Positions 35,532 to 47,503 of a stretch of 64,000 nt of DNA are shown piece by piece. The DNA is from Cucumis sativus (taxonomy: Eukaryota > Streptophyta > Magnoliopsida > Cucurbitales > Cucurbitaceae): contig NC_026659.2 in assembly GCF_000004075.3 (NCBI RefSeq), positions 13,957,473-14,021,472 of the forward strand, read 5' to 3'. Positions within the stretch are counted from its first letter, which is position 1. The number at the start of each line of letters is the position of its first letter. Under the pieces are notes generated by a model, which had not been told where the DNA came from, did not search any database, and saw only the letters and a program-made list of their open reading frames with translations. Both the position numbers and the translations under genes were made by a program.

Positions 35532-36762
35532 ATCGGTGAAAGAAGAAGAAATACGAACTGAAGAGCCAAAACCATTGAGAGTAAAGATGATTGCCTGAGA
35601 CAGAAAAGAGAAGAAGAGGAGAAGAAGACATGGATTGAAGTGAAATTGGAAGAAAAGAAGAAGAGGAGGAAGAAGAGGGAGTTCCAAAATGAGAAGAAAT
35701 GTAATGAATTCAACGGCTACGAAAGAACATACCCGAGGCTGAGACCGGAGCTGAGCTTCAGAGGCGACTGAATGAGTTGACACTATTTCGAGACCTAACT
35801 CTCATATCCGCACCTCCTCCCAAACCAAAATAATAATAACAACAAACAACTACTTGAAATATTTATGAACTTGGAAAAATATCCCACGATTGAAGTCAAG
35901 TAAAGTGATCAAATATGTTTTAAGTATGTAATTAAAGGTATTGGGTATCTAGAGACGAGCATCATCATCAAATAAGAGAGTCCATCAACATCGTCGTCAA
36001 GTTAATGCAAGTAGAAGATCATTTTCCAGTTGGACTAATGTTTTTCAAGAAATTTATTTTTGTTTAAACTCTTTTATCTTAAAATTATTTAAAACATACT
36101 TAAAATTTTATTTTGATTGACTTTCAAACACTTTCGTTCTTTTTCAAAATAAGTTATTTCTAAAATTAAACGTTTGGAAATGTAATCCAAACTATGAGGT
36201 AAGGAATGTCATTTTATTTTCTATCTTTTATTTACTTGTTATTGTTATGGTTGTTATCAAATATAATAAAATCAACCAAAATATTTATAAATACAACAAA
36301 TTTCATCTTCTTTGCAATTATTAAGATTAGCAAAGGAGGGATGGTTCAAAAGAGAAGGTCAAGCATCAAGAAACCTTATTCAAATTAGGTATTGAATATC
36401 GTATATAGAGTATTTTATATAAGTTACATCTGTGTCCTTTGTATTTGAATATAATTCTCTTTCTCTATTTTTGTTTATACAACATGGCTGGATAATTGAT
36501 CATTGTGTCTCGAGATCGATTAATTCCCAACAAAGTTATAAGTTTATCATCTCATATCAAGACTATGAATAAGATTGTGAAAGAGAAGCTTACCGTCATT
36601 CAACTTGCCATCTTGAAAAAGATAGTGTTTGGATGGTATATGTAGATATGGACATTGTATTTAATAGTTAACTAGTTCATCATATTTTATTTAAGGAGGT
36701 GAATGAGAATATGTAGGATGCAATAACATTTATTTTGGACAGTAAAATTGTAACATTTTCTA
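35532..36762. other. promoter side of the zinc-ribbon gene and spacer
   Basis: The segment 35532-35800 is richer in purines on the plus strand (long GAAGAAG runs) and probably holds the 5' leader, giving CT-rich transcript sequence. 35800-36762 is AT-rich with no supported gene and ends at the 5' LTR of the Ty3 element. Confidence 0.5.
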
Positions 36763-36938
36763 TGTAATACTAAATAACTACTTTTGTTAAAAGTAGTTCT
36801 CTTGTTAAGATAATTTTAGTCTTGTTATCTAAAACTACCTTTGTAATTATTAGCTATATAAACAAAGGCATCCTCCTTAGCGGGAGATCAAGTCATTCAT
36901 AAAAAAATTAAAAAAAAAACAAGTACTGTGATAATACA
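36763..36938 (+). repeat. 5' LTR of the Ty3/gypsy element
   Basis: Starts TGTAATACTAAATAAC and ends GATAATACA, six bases before the primer-binding site. It matches the copy at 40970 over most of its length (CTTGTTATCTAAAACTACC is shared) and contains TATATAAACAAAGG, a probable TATA region. Confidence 0.78.
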
Positions 36939-36944
36939 CCAAAT

Positions 36945-36957
36945 TGGTATCAGAGCA
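36945..36957 (+). other. primer-binding site of the Ty3/gypsy element
   Basis: TGGTATCAGAGCA matches the 3' end of initiator methionine tRNA and sits just inside the 5' LTR, confirming a plus-strand element. Confidence 0.85.
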
Positions 36958-37439
36958 TTTAACTATTGGCAATTAAGCAGCCTGCTCAAAATCAAGAGGT
37001 GGAAGACACACCCGTCGTCTCTCTAAGAACCACCTCGAGACGCTTGCTATTCATGGAAGCTTTGTTGGAGGGAATCATGACACAGTGAACAGAGGCTAGA
37101 TGCTTTAAATCCACGTCCATTCTGCCAAGAATATGAACCAAAAGTTGTACAACATTGGGGAAGACGAGGAAAAAGATGATTTTGACAACAAAACCATTAA
37201 GAATGAAAGAACATTGACTAGAATTTCAAGATTGTCTCCAAGGACATGATTGCTGGATTTCTTCCGGTGAAAAAAATGGAAATAATGATTTTGGTAATGC
37301 AAGAAAACAAAGAAACAAAGGTCACGAAAGAAGGAGACAAGAATCACAGGAGTATAAGATGAAGATTGACCTCCCTAATTAAGATGATAAACTTAATATT
37401 AAAGCTAATTTTTTAGATTGAATTAAAAATACTGAAAAT

Positions 37440-40400
37440 AAATGGAACACCTGAGCACAAGAAGGTTCGATAAGTTGCTTTAAAAGGTAGAGCCTTAGCA
37501 TGGTGGGATCAACTTGAAGTTAACTGGTGACAACAACAAAACAAGGCAAGAGACCAGTCCATTCTTGGGAGGAAATGAAGAATATGATGAAGAAGCATTT
37601 CTTGTCACCAAAGTATGAACAAACATTATATGCTCAATATCAAAACTGCCGACAGGGAGTACAAAAAGTAGTTGACTACATTGAAGAATTCCATCTATTG
37701 GAAGCTAAAACCAATATGATGGAAGGAGAACAACATCTAATTGCTTCATTTGTTGGAGGTTTACGGCTGGACATAAAAGAGAAGGTCTGAAGTTACATTC
37801 CTTTCAATGACTTTTCAAAGCAATTTGCTTTGCTGAAACTGTAGAAGAAATGTGACTGATTCATGAGCAAAGAACCTAATTAGATGTGAATGCAAAGGGA
37901 TCCATCCTCTTCAAAGAAGAATTCGTCTACAAACTTTTCACAAAACCTTCCCCAACCTGTGAAAGAGAGAGAAGGACAAGATTCAGGAGAAAAACAACAA
38001 GAAGGAACAATTTTGAAGCTGTAAAACCAACCAAGAATCCTTACAATCGTCCCTTTTCAGGCACATGTTATAGATGTGGGCAGATCGGCCACCCTTCTAA
38101 TGCTTGTCCTTAACAAAAAATGATAGCTTATGTTGAAGAAAGAAATCAGTTAGTTGATGATGATGTTGAAAAAGAAGAGGAAGCTAAATTAAACCTAACG
38201 AGAGGAGAGAGATTATCATGTGTTCTACAAAGAGTTCTTATTGCTTCAAAAGAATAGTCCCATCCTTAGCTCCATAGCCTCTTCAAGACTCAATACACCA
38301 TTCATGGAAAAGTATGCAATGTGATAATTGACAGTGGCAGTACCGATAATTTTGTCTCTAAAAAATTAGTTGCAGCTTTGAATCTTAAAACAAAAGTACA
38401 TTCTAATCCTTATAAGATTGGGTGGATCAAGAAGGGAGGAGAAACTCAAGTCAATGAGATTTATTCAGTACCTTTATCCAGTGGAAACAACTATAAAGAT
38501 CAAGTAGTTTGTAAGGTTTTAGAGATGGATGTATGTCATATCTTTCTTGGATGACCATGACAATTTGATATTTGTAATGCACATAAAGGCTAAGAAAATA
38601 CTTATGAGTTCCAATGGATGGACAAGAAAGTAATCCTTCTTTCGTTGAATAAGAGAAAAAAAAAGCAAAAAAAGGAATGAAAAGCAATAAGAAGAGTGGC
38701 AACTTATTTGTTACCATCAGCAGGAAGAAGCTTTTAGAAGAAAGAGATGAAGATATTTTGGGGCTAGTTGTTTCCAATCCTCAAGAAGAAGAAGATGTCG
38801 TATTTCCACCGTTTGTTCACAGCTTGTTTGAAACCTTTCCCAAATTGATTCAAGAACCAACTACATTAGTTTCCCTCGGAGATATTCAGCACAAGATTGA
38901 GTTGTAACCTGGTGCCACACTTTCTAATCTTGCTCAGTATCGAATGAGTCCCAAGGAGTATGCTATTTTGCACCAAACTATCGAAGAACTTCTAAAAAAG
39001 GACATATATTCAACGGAGTCTCGGTCCTTATACAGTTCTAGCCTTATTAACTCCAAAGAAAGATGGGACTTGGCAGATGTGTCTAGACAATAGAGCAATA
39101 AACAGAACCATTGTCAAATATAGGTTTCTTATACCAAAAATTGGTGATTTGCTAGACCAACTTAGAGGAGCATTAATTTTTTCTAAAATTGATTTAAAAA
39201 GGGGATATTACCAAATCAGAGTTCGACAAGAAGATGGATGGAAAACAACATTTAAGACAATTGAAGGCCTTTTCAAATGGCTTGTAATGCCTTTTAAGTT
39301 GACAAATGTCCCAAACAATTTCATAAGACTCATGAATCAAGTACATCTTTTCCTTAATAAATTTGTTATTGTTTATTTTAATGATAGCTTGGTTTTTAGT
39401 AGAGATATTGAAAAACATTATCAACATTTACACCAACTATTCCAAGTTGTAGCTTTTAATGAACTTTACCTCAACCTCAAAAAATGCATCTTATGTGTCA
39501 AAGAGATTGCATTCTTGGGTTTCATAGTTGGTGAAAATCAAATCAAGATGAACAAAAAGAAGATTGAAGCTATTAGTAGTTGGCTAATTCCCACTTGTAC
39601 AAAAGAAGTTCAAGCATTCATTAGTTTTGCATCCTTCTACCAAAAAATTATTCAGAATTTCAGCTTTCTTGTTGCTCCAATTACTAATTGCTTGAAGAAA
39701 GGTAGTTTTGTGTAAGGAATATTGCAGCAACAAAGCTTTGATACTTTGAAGAAAAAGCTTAACAGCAGCCCAGTTTTAAAACCCACCAAATTTCTCATAG
39801 CCTTTTAAAGTAGTAGCGCGCTTGAGGAACCAGCAAAGGAGAACGTTTGTGCATCCCTCACACTTCACTTAAAGAAGCATTACTGAAAGAAGCACATTTA
39901 GGAGGACTGGGTGGTCACTTTGGCCAAGATAAAACATTTGAAACTTCTAGAGACTTTTGGCCACAACTTCAAAGGATATGAACAATTTTGTGAAAAGGTG
40001 CTCTATCTGCAAATGTGCTAACGGAACTAGCTCTAATGCTGATTTATACACCCCTTTGCTAATACCAACAACCATATGGGAAGAACTAGCTATTGGTTCT
40101 GTGTTGGGATTACCTAAAACACAAAGAAACTATGATGCTGTAATGGTGGTTGTGGATCTGTTTATTAAGATGGCACACTTCTTGGCATGTAAAAAGACAA
40201 ATGATGCTATATTTCCCATCTCTTTTTTAGAGAAATTGTTAGGCTTCATGGGATTCCTAAATCAATTGTATTCAATAGATATGTGAAGTTTTTGAGTCAT
40301 TTTTGGAGAATTCAATGGAAAAGGCTTGATACAACATTGAAATTTAGTACCACACCGCACCCTCAAACAAATGGCCAAACTGAGGTGACAACAGAACTTT

Positions 40401-40925
40401 GGAAAATTTGAAACATTGCCTAAGTGGTTCTAGCTAGACCTAAATAGTGGAATCTAGCTCTTACACAAGCAAAATTTACTTGCATGAAAAACAGATCCAC
40501 TAGAAGATGTTCTTTTGAAGTTGTTTACACTACACTACCAGGACTGACTTTTGACTTGGCCAACCTACCCTCCAACGTTGATATTAGCGTAGAAGTTGAA
40601 GATATGGTTGAAAGAATAGAAAGCTTACCTAAAGAAGTTCATGATCATTTGCAAAAAACTTTCGTATCTTACAAAGAAGACAAAGACAAAGCTAGAAGAG
40701 AGGTGGAATTTAAAGGAGACTGTCATGTTTCACGTAAAGAAGACTAGATTCTCAACCATGTCCTATAACAAGCTAAAAGAAACACATCTTGACCTTGCAA
40801 GATTATTTCAAAATATGGCAACAATGCATATCGCATTGAGCTACTGGAGGACCTACACATCAATCTTGTATTCAACGTGGCTGACCTCAAACCATATTTT
40901 GCTCCAAATGACATTCACTTAGCCA
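37440..40925 (+). pseudogene. broken gag-pol of the Ty3/gypsy element
   Basis: Gag core is at about 37440-37790 (FVGGLRLDIKEKV). A zinc knuckle CYRCGQIGHPSNACP lies at about 38067-38111. The protease has an intact DSG (IIDSGSTDNFVSKKL, about 38321). Reverse transcriptase is at about 38890-39713 with FSKIDLKRGYYQIRV, but the catalytic motif reads YFND where an active enzyme has YxDD. After it an internal deletion removes most of RNase H. The integrase zinc finger (HLGGLGGHFGQD with CSICKC, about 39893-40010) and core (VVVDLFIKMAHF and [10 protein letters not shown]) follow in shifted frames, then a C-terminal piece ending near 40925. Many stops and frameshifts separate these blocks. Confidence 0.85.
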
Positions 40926-40969
40926 AATAATCCACTCGAGGTCGAGTTGATTCCTAAGGGTGGATTTGA

Positions 40970-41125
40970 TGTAATACTAAATACTACTCTTACAACTTTC
41001 TATTAAAAGTAGCTCTTTCCGTAGTTTGTCTTGTTATCTAAAACTACCCTTGTAATACTAGCTATACAAATAAAGGAATCTCCTTTAGTCGAAGATCAAT
41101 TCATTCATTAAAAAAATTTGTTGGG
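40970..41125 (+). repeat. 3' LTR of the Ty3/gypsy element
   Basis: It matches 36763-36925 with scattered substitutions and small gaps, up to about CATTCATTAAAAAAA. Beyond that the two copies cannot be aligned, so this LTR is either truncated or rearranged. Confidence 0.75.
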
Positions 41126-41355
41126 CGATTGCACAGTCACCTAATAAATTTGTGAGGAGGGTTGAAGGTGAAGCTGTTGGACCATTATGCAATAAGTACT
41201 TTGGTTTTTGGTTATGAACATTGACATTTGGAATCTATGAATCATAGTATAAGAAGTTGGAGTTTGAAAAAGACTTATGCGGTGAATATTACATTGGTTT
41301 ATTACACTAAGTTAGCTATGATAAGAAAATACAAGTCGGGGCAATGTTGATGAGA

Positions 41356-41382
41356 CTTTTCTTTTCTTTTCTTTTCTTTTTT
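41356..41382. repeat. CTTTT microsatellite
   Basis: About five tandem CTTTT units in a pyrimidine-only run. Confidence 0.85.
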
Positions 41383-42730
41383 GACTATGTGGATGATTTG
41401 GAACACTTCAACAATCTTGACTGGGGATGTCTCTTTTGGGAAAAAACATTACGAGGGCTACAAACCTTTAAAGAGTAGGATTAAAACATACAATAAAAAA
41501 ATCTAAAACCAAGACCAAACACATTGAATACCTCTCATTCTTAGACTAGAGAGCAAGACTATCATCATTTTCTTAAAACCAAAAACAATATATTGTTCGT
41601 TGTATAGATTAATATCTATTAGAAATATTTGTATCACTTTTTTTTTCAAATAAAAAGATTATTTTGAAAACATAAATCTACAACGTCAAAATTTGAATTA
41701 AATTTCAAATCTTAAACAATTACTATTACTTTTTTTGAGATCCTACATTTTATGGTTTGGATATCAAATGAATAGATCGCAAGATCAATTAGAAATATAA
41801 AAGGGTATTTTGATGTTCTTTCAAATTTCATTTCCATTACTTAAAAAAATAGGCACCACCATTGAGTTTTTATTACAGTTCAACTCATTCTCATTACACG
41901 TCAGTGTACACCAACAAAAGTGAATCTAGTTGTTTTTCTAGCCTATGGACATTACACTGCAATCCACAAGATCAAAACGTAGCAACAGTACATATGTAAC
42001 CCTGCGATTTTTCTAAAATTGAAGTTATTTGGTTTAGGGTTTTATGCAACCAATAAACAACACATTATACAAGAGTGTTATTTATGTCGTAACCTTCCCG
42101 TTTCTTGTTTACAGTTTTAGGAAAGTAACACACTATTCTCCATGCTTCTCTTCTGATTTTTTCTTAAAATCATGTGGAATGTGGAGATTTTTTAACATCG
42201 AGAATCAGTGCATATCACCTAACCTTTCAGGCTTCATTCTGCCACATCTTTATTGTGCAGCTTGCAGCTTCCTGCTCCTTCCAACACCAATATGGAAGCC
42301 ATCAACACGAATAACTTCTACAATTGATGTGCCAAAATAAGCTCTCATCCAAATCAACGACCTGAGAAATTCAAAGAAACATATGCTAGAAAATCGTTCA
42401 TCACGTGACTTTAACAGTAAAACAGGTGTATACATGACATAATAAGTACAAATATTCAAATGATCAGAACAATGAAGTACACTTCTTTATGTACCCAAGC
42501 TTATACAGTGTTTTGTTCCCTATGAAACAGTAACCGAACTCTGAAGCTTTTGCAAAGACATCAGTAAGTCAAGCATTAGTATGGTATTGTGGCAGATCTC
42601 AGTTGTTGCTTTTTTCAACTTAAATGAATGGATGTGCCAAAAATCACGGTACAGAACTGTAGATTGCACAGACAATTAGTTCGATCTACAAATTGAAAAG
42701 GGGAAGCAGCTTCGAAATGCCTAACTGATG

Positions 42731-43138
42731 TGTTAGGTACTTAAGCACCTAGAAGAACCACACCCTAAAAGCCAGTATTTGGGATAAGAGAGCCCAACCA
42801 CTTTAAGTACCACATTGGTCATCCCATTTTAACCAATGTGGGACAAAGGCATCTCGTACTACCTTGGTTCTGAACAATATCCTATCCTCGAAAAGTCAAC
42901 CTACCGGCTACTACAATGGTATTTCACTCAACCACACCCGATCAGAACCCTCCACTGGTTCCACTCCAAAACGTCGAGAATTGGCTCTAATGTCATTGTT
43001 AGGAACTTAAGCACCTTGGAGAACCATACCCCATAAGTCAGTTGTTGGGGTGGGAGAACCAAGTTACTTAAGTACCACATTGGTAATCCCATTTTAACCA
43101 ACGTGGAAGAAAGACATCTCATACTACCTTGGTTCCTA
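42731..43138 (-). mobile_element. TRIM-like miniature LTR element
   Basis: Two direct repeats of about 140-146 bases, 42731-42876 and 42997 to about 43138, start TGTTAGG(T/A)ACTTAAGC and share AAGTACCACATTGG, then ATCCCATTTTAACCAA, then ACTACCTTGGTTC. The first ends TGAACA, so the repeat is TG..CA bounded. The 120-base middle ends with GGCTCTAATGTCA next to the second repeat. Its complement, TGACATTAGAGCC, resembles the initiator tRNA primer-binding site with three mismatches. Terminal repeats, tiny interior and adjacent primer site fit a terminal-repeat retrotransposon in miniature on the minus strand. A simple tandem duplication is the alternative. Confidence 0.6.
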
Positions 43139-45142
43139 TAAGCCTATGTAACCTTCGTAAGTGATAAGTAGAATTCACTCCCACAAATGCTGTAAAAAAC
43201 TATGTCTAGAAATAGAAATAGAAATAGGAACAACTGAACAACCACATAAGAGTAATTATAGTGTTTATGAAAGATAAATAAAATACCCTATAAATAAAAT
43301 ACCCTACTTCAAGATATATACAAATTTTCGAATATAAATACCACAGAGACGTGTCCCCTTATTCGTGAAGAAAACTATCATTTGAGGGGAAAAAAAAGCC
43401 ACCGAGTTTTCACTCAAGTAAGAAAGAGGAGATAAAAGCACCTTTCATGCCCCCCAACCAACTAGAAATTAAAAAAAAATTGACCAGTTGCTAAGCATAT
43501 TAGTAGTAGAACGGCTATAAAAATTCAATAGAATTCTAACTACAACAGGATACAAGAATACTACTACCATTACCAAAAGGGGCCCTATAATCATAAACAA
43601 GAATCCCTCTACACATACTTGAAAGACCTTCGTATTTTTCTCATGATCCAACGGATGAAAAGCTGTATGATAGTCCACGTCCACCCAATCACAGACCAAG
43701 GCCCCATGGTACTGGTGCCAAATCTATTCAATTCTGTACAGTTTCAATACCAGAAATACTTCAATTCTGAATTTGTGAAATGTTTCATAGATTTGATTGT
43801 CTAGCCTGAACCCTGAAGTTAGGTTCTCGACTTCAGATGGGGATTTTGGTTCATTGGCTTTGTCTGTTTGGTTAAAGATTTTGTTGTAGTTTTGCTTTTC
43901 AATTTTATCCTGTGTTGACATGTAAGTTTCAAATAGTTGACCAAAAACCTACCCCATTTACATTCATGCTCTTAGCCAACCAATCTAAGGAACCAAACAA
44001 GGGAAGAGAGAGGTCCTGCATCTGTGAGAAAATATTTAAGGAAGAAGATAACTGAGGTTTTCTCCCAACGAATCATGTCATTGGTGGACTTGGTGTATAC
44101 GTAGAATTGAGAGTAGGAGATCATCAGAAGAAGATTCTGAGTTTCATAGGAATTTTGCCACACTAGAAAGATCTGTTGGCAAAAATCATAACCATTCATG
44201 AAAACTCCAAATAAGAAAATGCTCACAAACAATTGGAAAAAACCAAGGATGCATTTCAGAGAGTCTCTGTAGGATCAGGTTTAAGGTTTTCAATAATCTC
44301 CATAAGAACCTACAGTCCTCAATGGAGGAAAGAATAGACCACCCCGCAAGGGAAGAAAGAACAGACCACCCCCGCAAGGGAAGAAAGAACAGCAGAGAAA
44401 AAATGGATCATGTTAGAACCTTCAGTCCCACGAGAAGAGGCAGCTTTTCTTAATGATTTCACCCATTCCATAGGTGACCATATGCTTACGGTGCTGAATA
44501 TCAAATTTCAAATATAAATAAGCATGAAGAGTCAGGTTAACACCTTGCTCATTGTAAGCCAGCTGAGCGTCAAACTCGAATGAATATGCTTCCATCAGCA
44601 AAATAACAGATAGGAATTTTCAGTAGAATGATTCCATGTAAATCCATATATTGTGCCACTGGAATCCTCTTTGGACCTGGAAACCAGCATGCTAAATTAG
44701 TTGACAGAAGACATGCAGGAGGAATGCATCATGCATAGTAATCACTTTAATCTCATATAAGAGGCTATTAATTTCAACAGTTACATACATGGATCTCATA
44801 GCTAAGAGGATGAGAAAGATTGTGGCTAACATTTATACAAGATTGATGATTACTGAAGCGCATGACATGATGGGATTTTTCTTCAGATATCATTTAGAGA
44901 CTAGAAGGCTGTATCTTATCAAACGGAAAATTTTGTATAAGAGGAAGAACTTACAAAATCAACATCAGATATATCACACATGGCCAGCCTTCCCATCAAA
45001 CAGGGAACCCATTTGAATGGTGGGTTGCTTGAGTCATCATAACTCTGAGTTCTGAATAAATATCACATGCGCTTGCAATTAGAATACAAACTCAGCTTCC
45101 AGAAAAACAAAGACGATCAGATTGGATCTCCTCTTCAAGTTT

Positions 45143-47503
45143 TTAGACTGGGAATTGCATGGTTGCACTTTCTGTAATTAAACCCATCCTTTCCATTTCA
45201 TTCTTCAATTCAATGGCTTCATCCAACTGTCCACGCTTGTAATACTCTCTCAGTAGACATATACATAAAACCTCCTCGGGAAGTATGCCCTTCTCAATCA
45301 TCTCATTAAAAAACTTCCTTGCTTGATGCAGCTCACCACATTGAGAAAATCCCGAAACCAAGGAAGTATAAACATGCAAATCAAACTCGATAGCTAATTC
45401 TGTCATCCTGCTAATCAAAACCAAAGCTTCCTGAAGATTTCCATGCTTCAAGTTGCCATCAATTAGAGCAGTGAAAGCTGTTATATCTGGGGTCATCCCC
45501 CTACATTGCATTTCATCAAACAACTTCTTGGCAGATTCAATGCAATTGTTTTTACAAAGACCATCAATAAGGGAAGTATAAACTGCAACATTAGGTTGTA
45601 AACCAAGACTTAACATTCTACAAAAATAATCAACTGCTAGTTCAACGATACCAGCTTTGCACAAACCATCAATTAGTACACAGTATGTTACTATAGTAGC
45701 CTCAACACCTACATCCTGCATCTCCTGAAAAAAATTCAATGCATCAGAGCTTTTTCCAGCCTTAAAATAAGCATCTATAATTGTCGTGGATATAACAGGA
45801 TTTGCACTAATACCCCGACTTTTCATTTCTTCAAGAATAAGTTTAGTTTCTTCAAGTTTTCTTTGACTACAGTGACCCCAAATAATGCTGCCATAGAGTA
45901 TTAAATCTGGTTTGATGTTACATTCTGTCATTTGCTTCAATATTTTCATTGCATCCTCCATTCTCTCAGCCTTGATATAACCATGAACCAATGCAGTGTA
46001 AACCTGCTGGTTGGGAGATATTCCATCTTTCAGCATTGACCTAAACACTTCTTCTGCTTCAATCATTCTTCCAGCTTTACAAAGGCCATCCAATAGAGCA
46101 GTATAAGTGACTATATTTAATTTAACTCCTGCTTGCAACATATCGTTCAACAACTTCCATGCTTCTGTTAAATTACCTGCCTTACAATTGGCATCAATCA
46201 GAGAAGTGTAAGTGAATTCATTAGGTAAAAGACCAGTCCTTCTCATATCAACAAAAAGTTTGATTGCACCTTGCATCATTCCCTCCTTGCAAAATGCATC
46301 AATCAATGTGCTGTAGGTTACAACATTTGGTTTTAACCCATTGTTCTTCATCTCAGAGAAATACTCAAAAGCTCGAGGCATCTTCTCAAACTTGCAATAA
46401 CAATTGATTAACCCATTATAGGTAATTATATCAGGAACACAACCTACATCCTTCATTTCATTAAATAAAGACGCAACTTCTTCTAATGAACCAACCTTGC
46501 CATAGCCATCAATCAAAGAATTATATGTGACAACATCTGGAGAAAGGCCCATCTCCCTCATCTGCACAAACAAACGTCTAGAATTTTCCAAATCCCCTTC
46601 TTTGCACAAGTAATCTATCATTACATTGTAGGTAAAAACTGAAGGTGCAATCCCAGCTCCAATCATGTCATTGAAAAACTTCCTCACCAACTGACCATTA
46701 CCTGACTTTGATAATCTATGCAAAAGAAAATTGCAAGAACGTGCTTTGGGAAGAGTTCTGAAGTTCCTCATTCTAGAGAAACATTCGTTAGCTTCCTCAA
46801 GCAGACCCAACTCTACGAAAACACTAAATAAAACGTCAAAAACCCCTGATCCTGACACACAAATATTCCTAGTCGACCATAACATATCAAATATATTACA
46901 AACTGGAAAACCCATGTCCATGCGGCTATTCATAATCACTTCTTTAACAGTATCATGGGCATCTGTATACATTCTCGCACGAAACACCAGGTGAACTATA
47001 ATGCAGTAAGACTCGGTGGTATGGCGAAAACCAACCTGGCTTCCAGCCCATTTGAAGAACTTAAGAGCTAATTTGGGATCTTCTCTCAATCCAAGTAAAA
47101 TCTTAGAAACCCAAATGGGAGCTAGTGCTGAATCAAATAAAACAACAATCTTAGGATCATTCCAGAGATCTTGTTGTATGATTTTACGAAGAGAACCAAT
47201 GTCTAAATATTGAAATGAATTATTTGCATTTGAGTAACTAACAAAAGGGAGGCGAAATATACAAAGAAAGCTAGTGAACCAGAAAAAAGGACGAGAAATG
47301 CAATAAGCATTTATGGATGTTAAAGACGATGAGGGATTAAATACATTGAAAGAAAGGGAATCTGGATGCGAAGAATTAGAAGATAGAGAGATTACTCGAA
47401 AAGAAGCTCTGCGACTAACATGGAAAAGTGTGCGAAAGAAGAGTAACATCGCTGAGAGGAGTGAAGCAAAGGCAAGAAGAAGTTCAGCGGAAAGCTTCAT
47501 CAT
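45143..47503 (-). CDS. P-class pentatricopeptide repeat protein of 786 residues
   Basis: A single-exon frame. The first roughly 70 residues are hydrophobic and basic (FFRTLFHVSRRASFRVIS), compatible with an organelle import signal, probably mitochondrial. A non-repeat region with LFDSALAPIWVSKILLGL and LALKFFKWAGSQVGFRH is typical of the start of P-class proteins. From about residue 240 to 770 there are some fifteen well-kept 35-residue PPR units (for example VVTYNSLIDGYGKVGSLEEV, IVTYTALLDGLCKAGRMIEA). No E or DYW domain follows. The regular VxTYxxLIDGxCK repeats suggest the restorer-of-fertility-like style, but such repeats are common in other P-class proteins too. From memory it resembles Arabidopsis At2g02150, tentative. 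Expected role: binding and processing of organelle RNA. Confidence 0.93.
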   Translation of the reverse strand: MMKLSAELLLAFASLLSAMLLFFRTLFHVSRRASFRVISLSSNSSHPDSLSFNVFNPSSSLTSINAYCISRPFFWFTSFLCIFRLPFVSYSNANNSFQYLDIGSLRKIIQQDLWNDPKIVVLFDSALAPIWVSKILLGLREDPKLALKFFKWAGSQVGFRHTTESYCIIVHLVFRARMYTDAHDTVKEVIMNSRMDMGFPVCNIFDMLWSTRNICVSGSGVFDVLFSVFVELGLLEEANECFSRMRNFRTLPKARSCNFLLHRLSKSGNGQLVRKFFNDMIGAGIAPSVFTYNVMIDYLCKEGDLENSRRLFVQMREMGLSPDVVTYNSLIDGYGKVGSLEEVASLFNEMKDVGCVPDIITYNGLINCYCKFEKMPRAFEYFSEMKNNGLKPNVVTYSTLIDAFCKEGMMQGAIKLFVDMRRTGLLPNEFTYTSLIDANCKAGNLTEAWKLLNDMLQAGVKLNIVTYTALLDGLCKAGRMIEAEEVFRSMLKDGISPNQQVYTALVHGYIKAERMEDAMKILKQMTECNIKPDLILYGSIIWGHCSQRKLEETKLILEEMKSRGISANPVISTTIIDAYFKAGKSSDALNFFQEMQDVGVEATIVTYCVLIDGLCKAGIVELAVDYFCRMLSLGLQPNVAVYTSLIDGLCKNNCIESAKKLFDEMQCRGMTPDITAFTALIDGNLKHGNLQEALVLISRMTELAIEFDLHVYTSLVSGFSQCGELHQARKFFNEMIEKGILPEEVLCICLLREYYKRGQLDEAIELKNEMERMGLITESATMQFPV

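Larger units (their letters stand above)
36763..41125 (+). mobile_element. degenerate Ty3/gypsy retrotransposon
   Basis: Short LTRs of about 160-176 bases begin with TGTAATACTAAATA at 36763 and 40970. The 5' LTR is followed by a primer-binding site for initiator tRNA-Met, and the 3' LTR is preceded by GGGTGGATTTGA, a likely polypurine tract. The interior encodes, in order, gag, zinc knuckle, protease, reverse transcriptase and integrase, the Ty3 order, all interrupted. The RNase H domain is largely deleted. Short LTRs and this gene order suggest the Reina-like side of the chromoviruses, but no chromodomain is recognisable. The right end of the 3' LTR is uncertain. Confidence 0.87.
41126..45142. 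other. spacer with a miniature element and no supported gene
   Basis: About 4 kb downstream of the second PPR gene. It contains a CTTTT microsatellite and a TRIM-like element (listed separately). GC content is somewhat higher around 42050-42350 and 43450-44500, and some of this may be long 3' untranslated sequence of the PPR gene, but open frames are short and show no recognisable domain. Confidence 0.5.

Noticed and set aside
43469..43699. 76-residue minus-strand frame with hydrophobic segment
   Set aside because: No conserved motif or splice context; probably chance in the region downstream of the PPR gene.
44701..44725. TGACAGAAGA word resembling the start of miR156
   Set aside because: The match ends after ten bases and no complementary arm is nearby.
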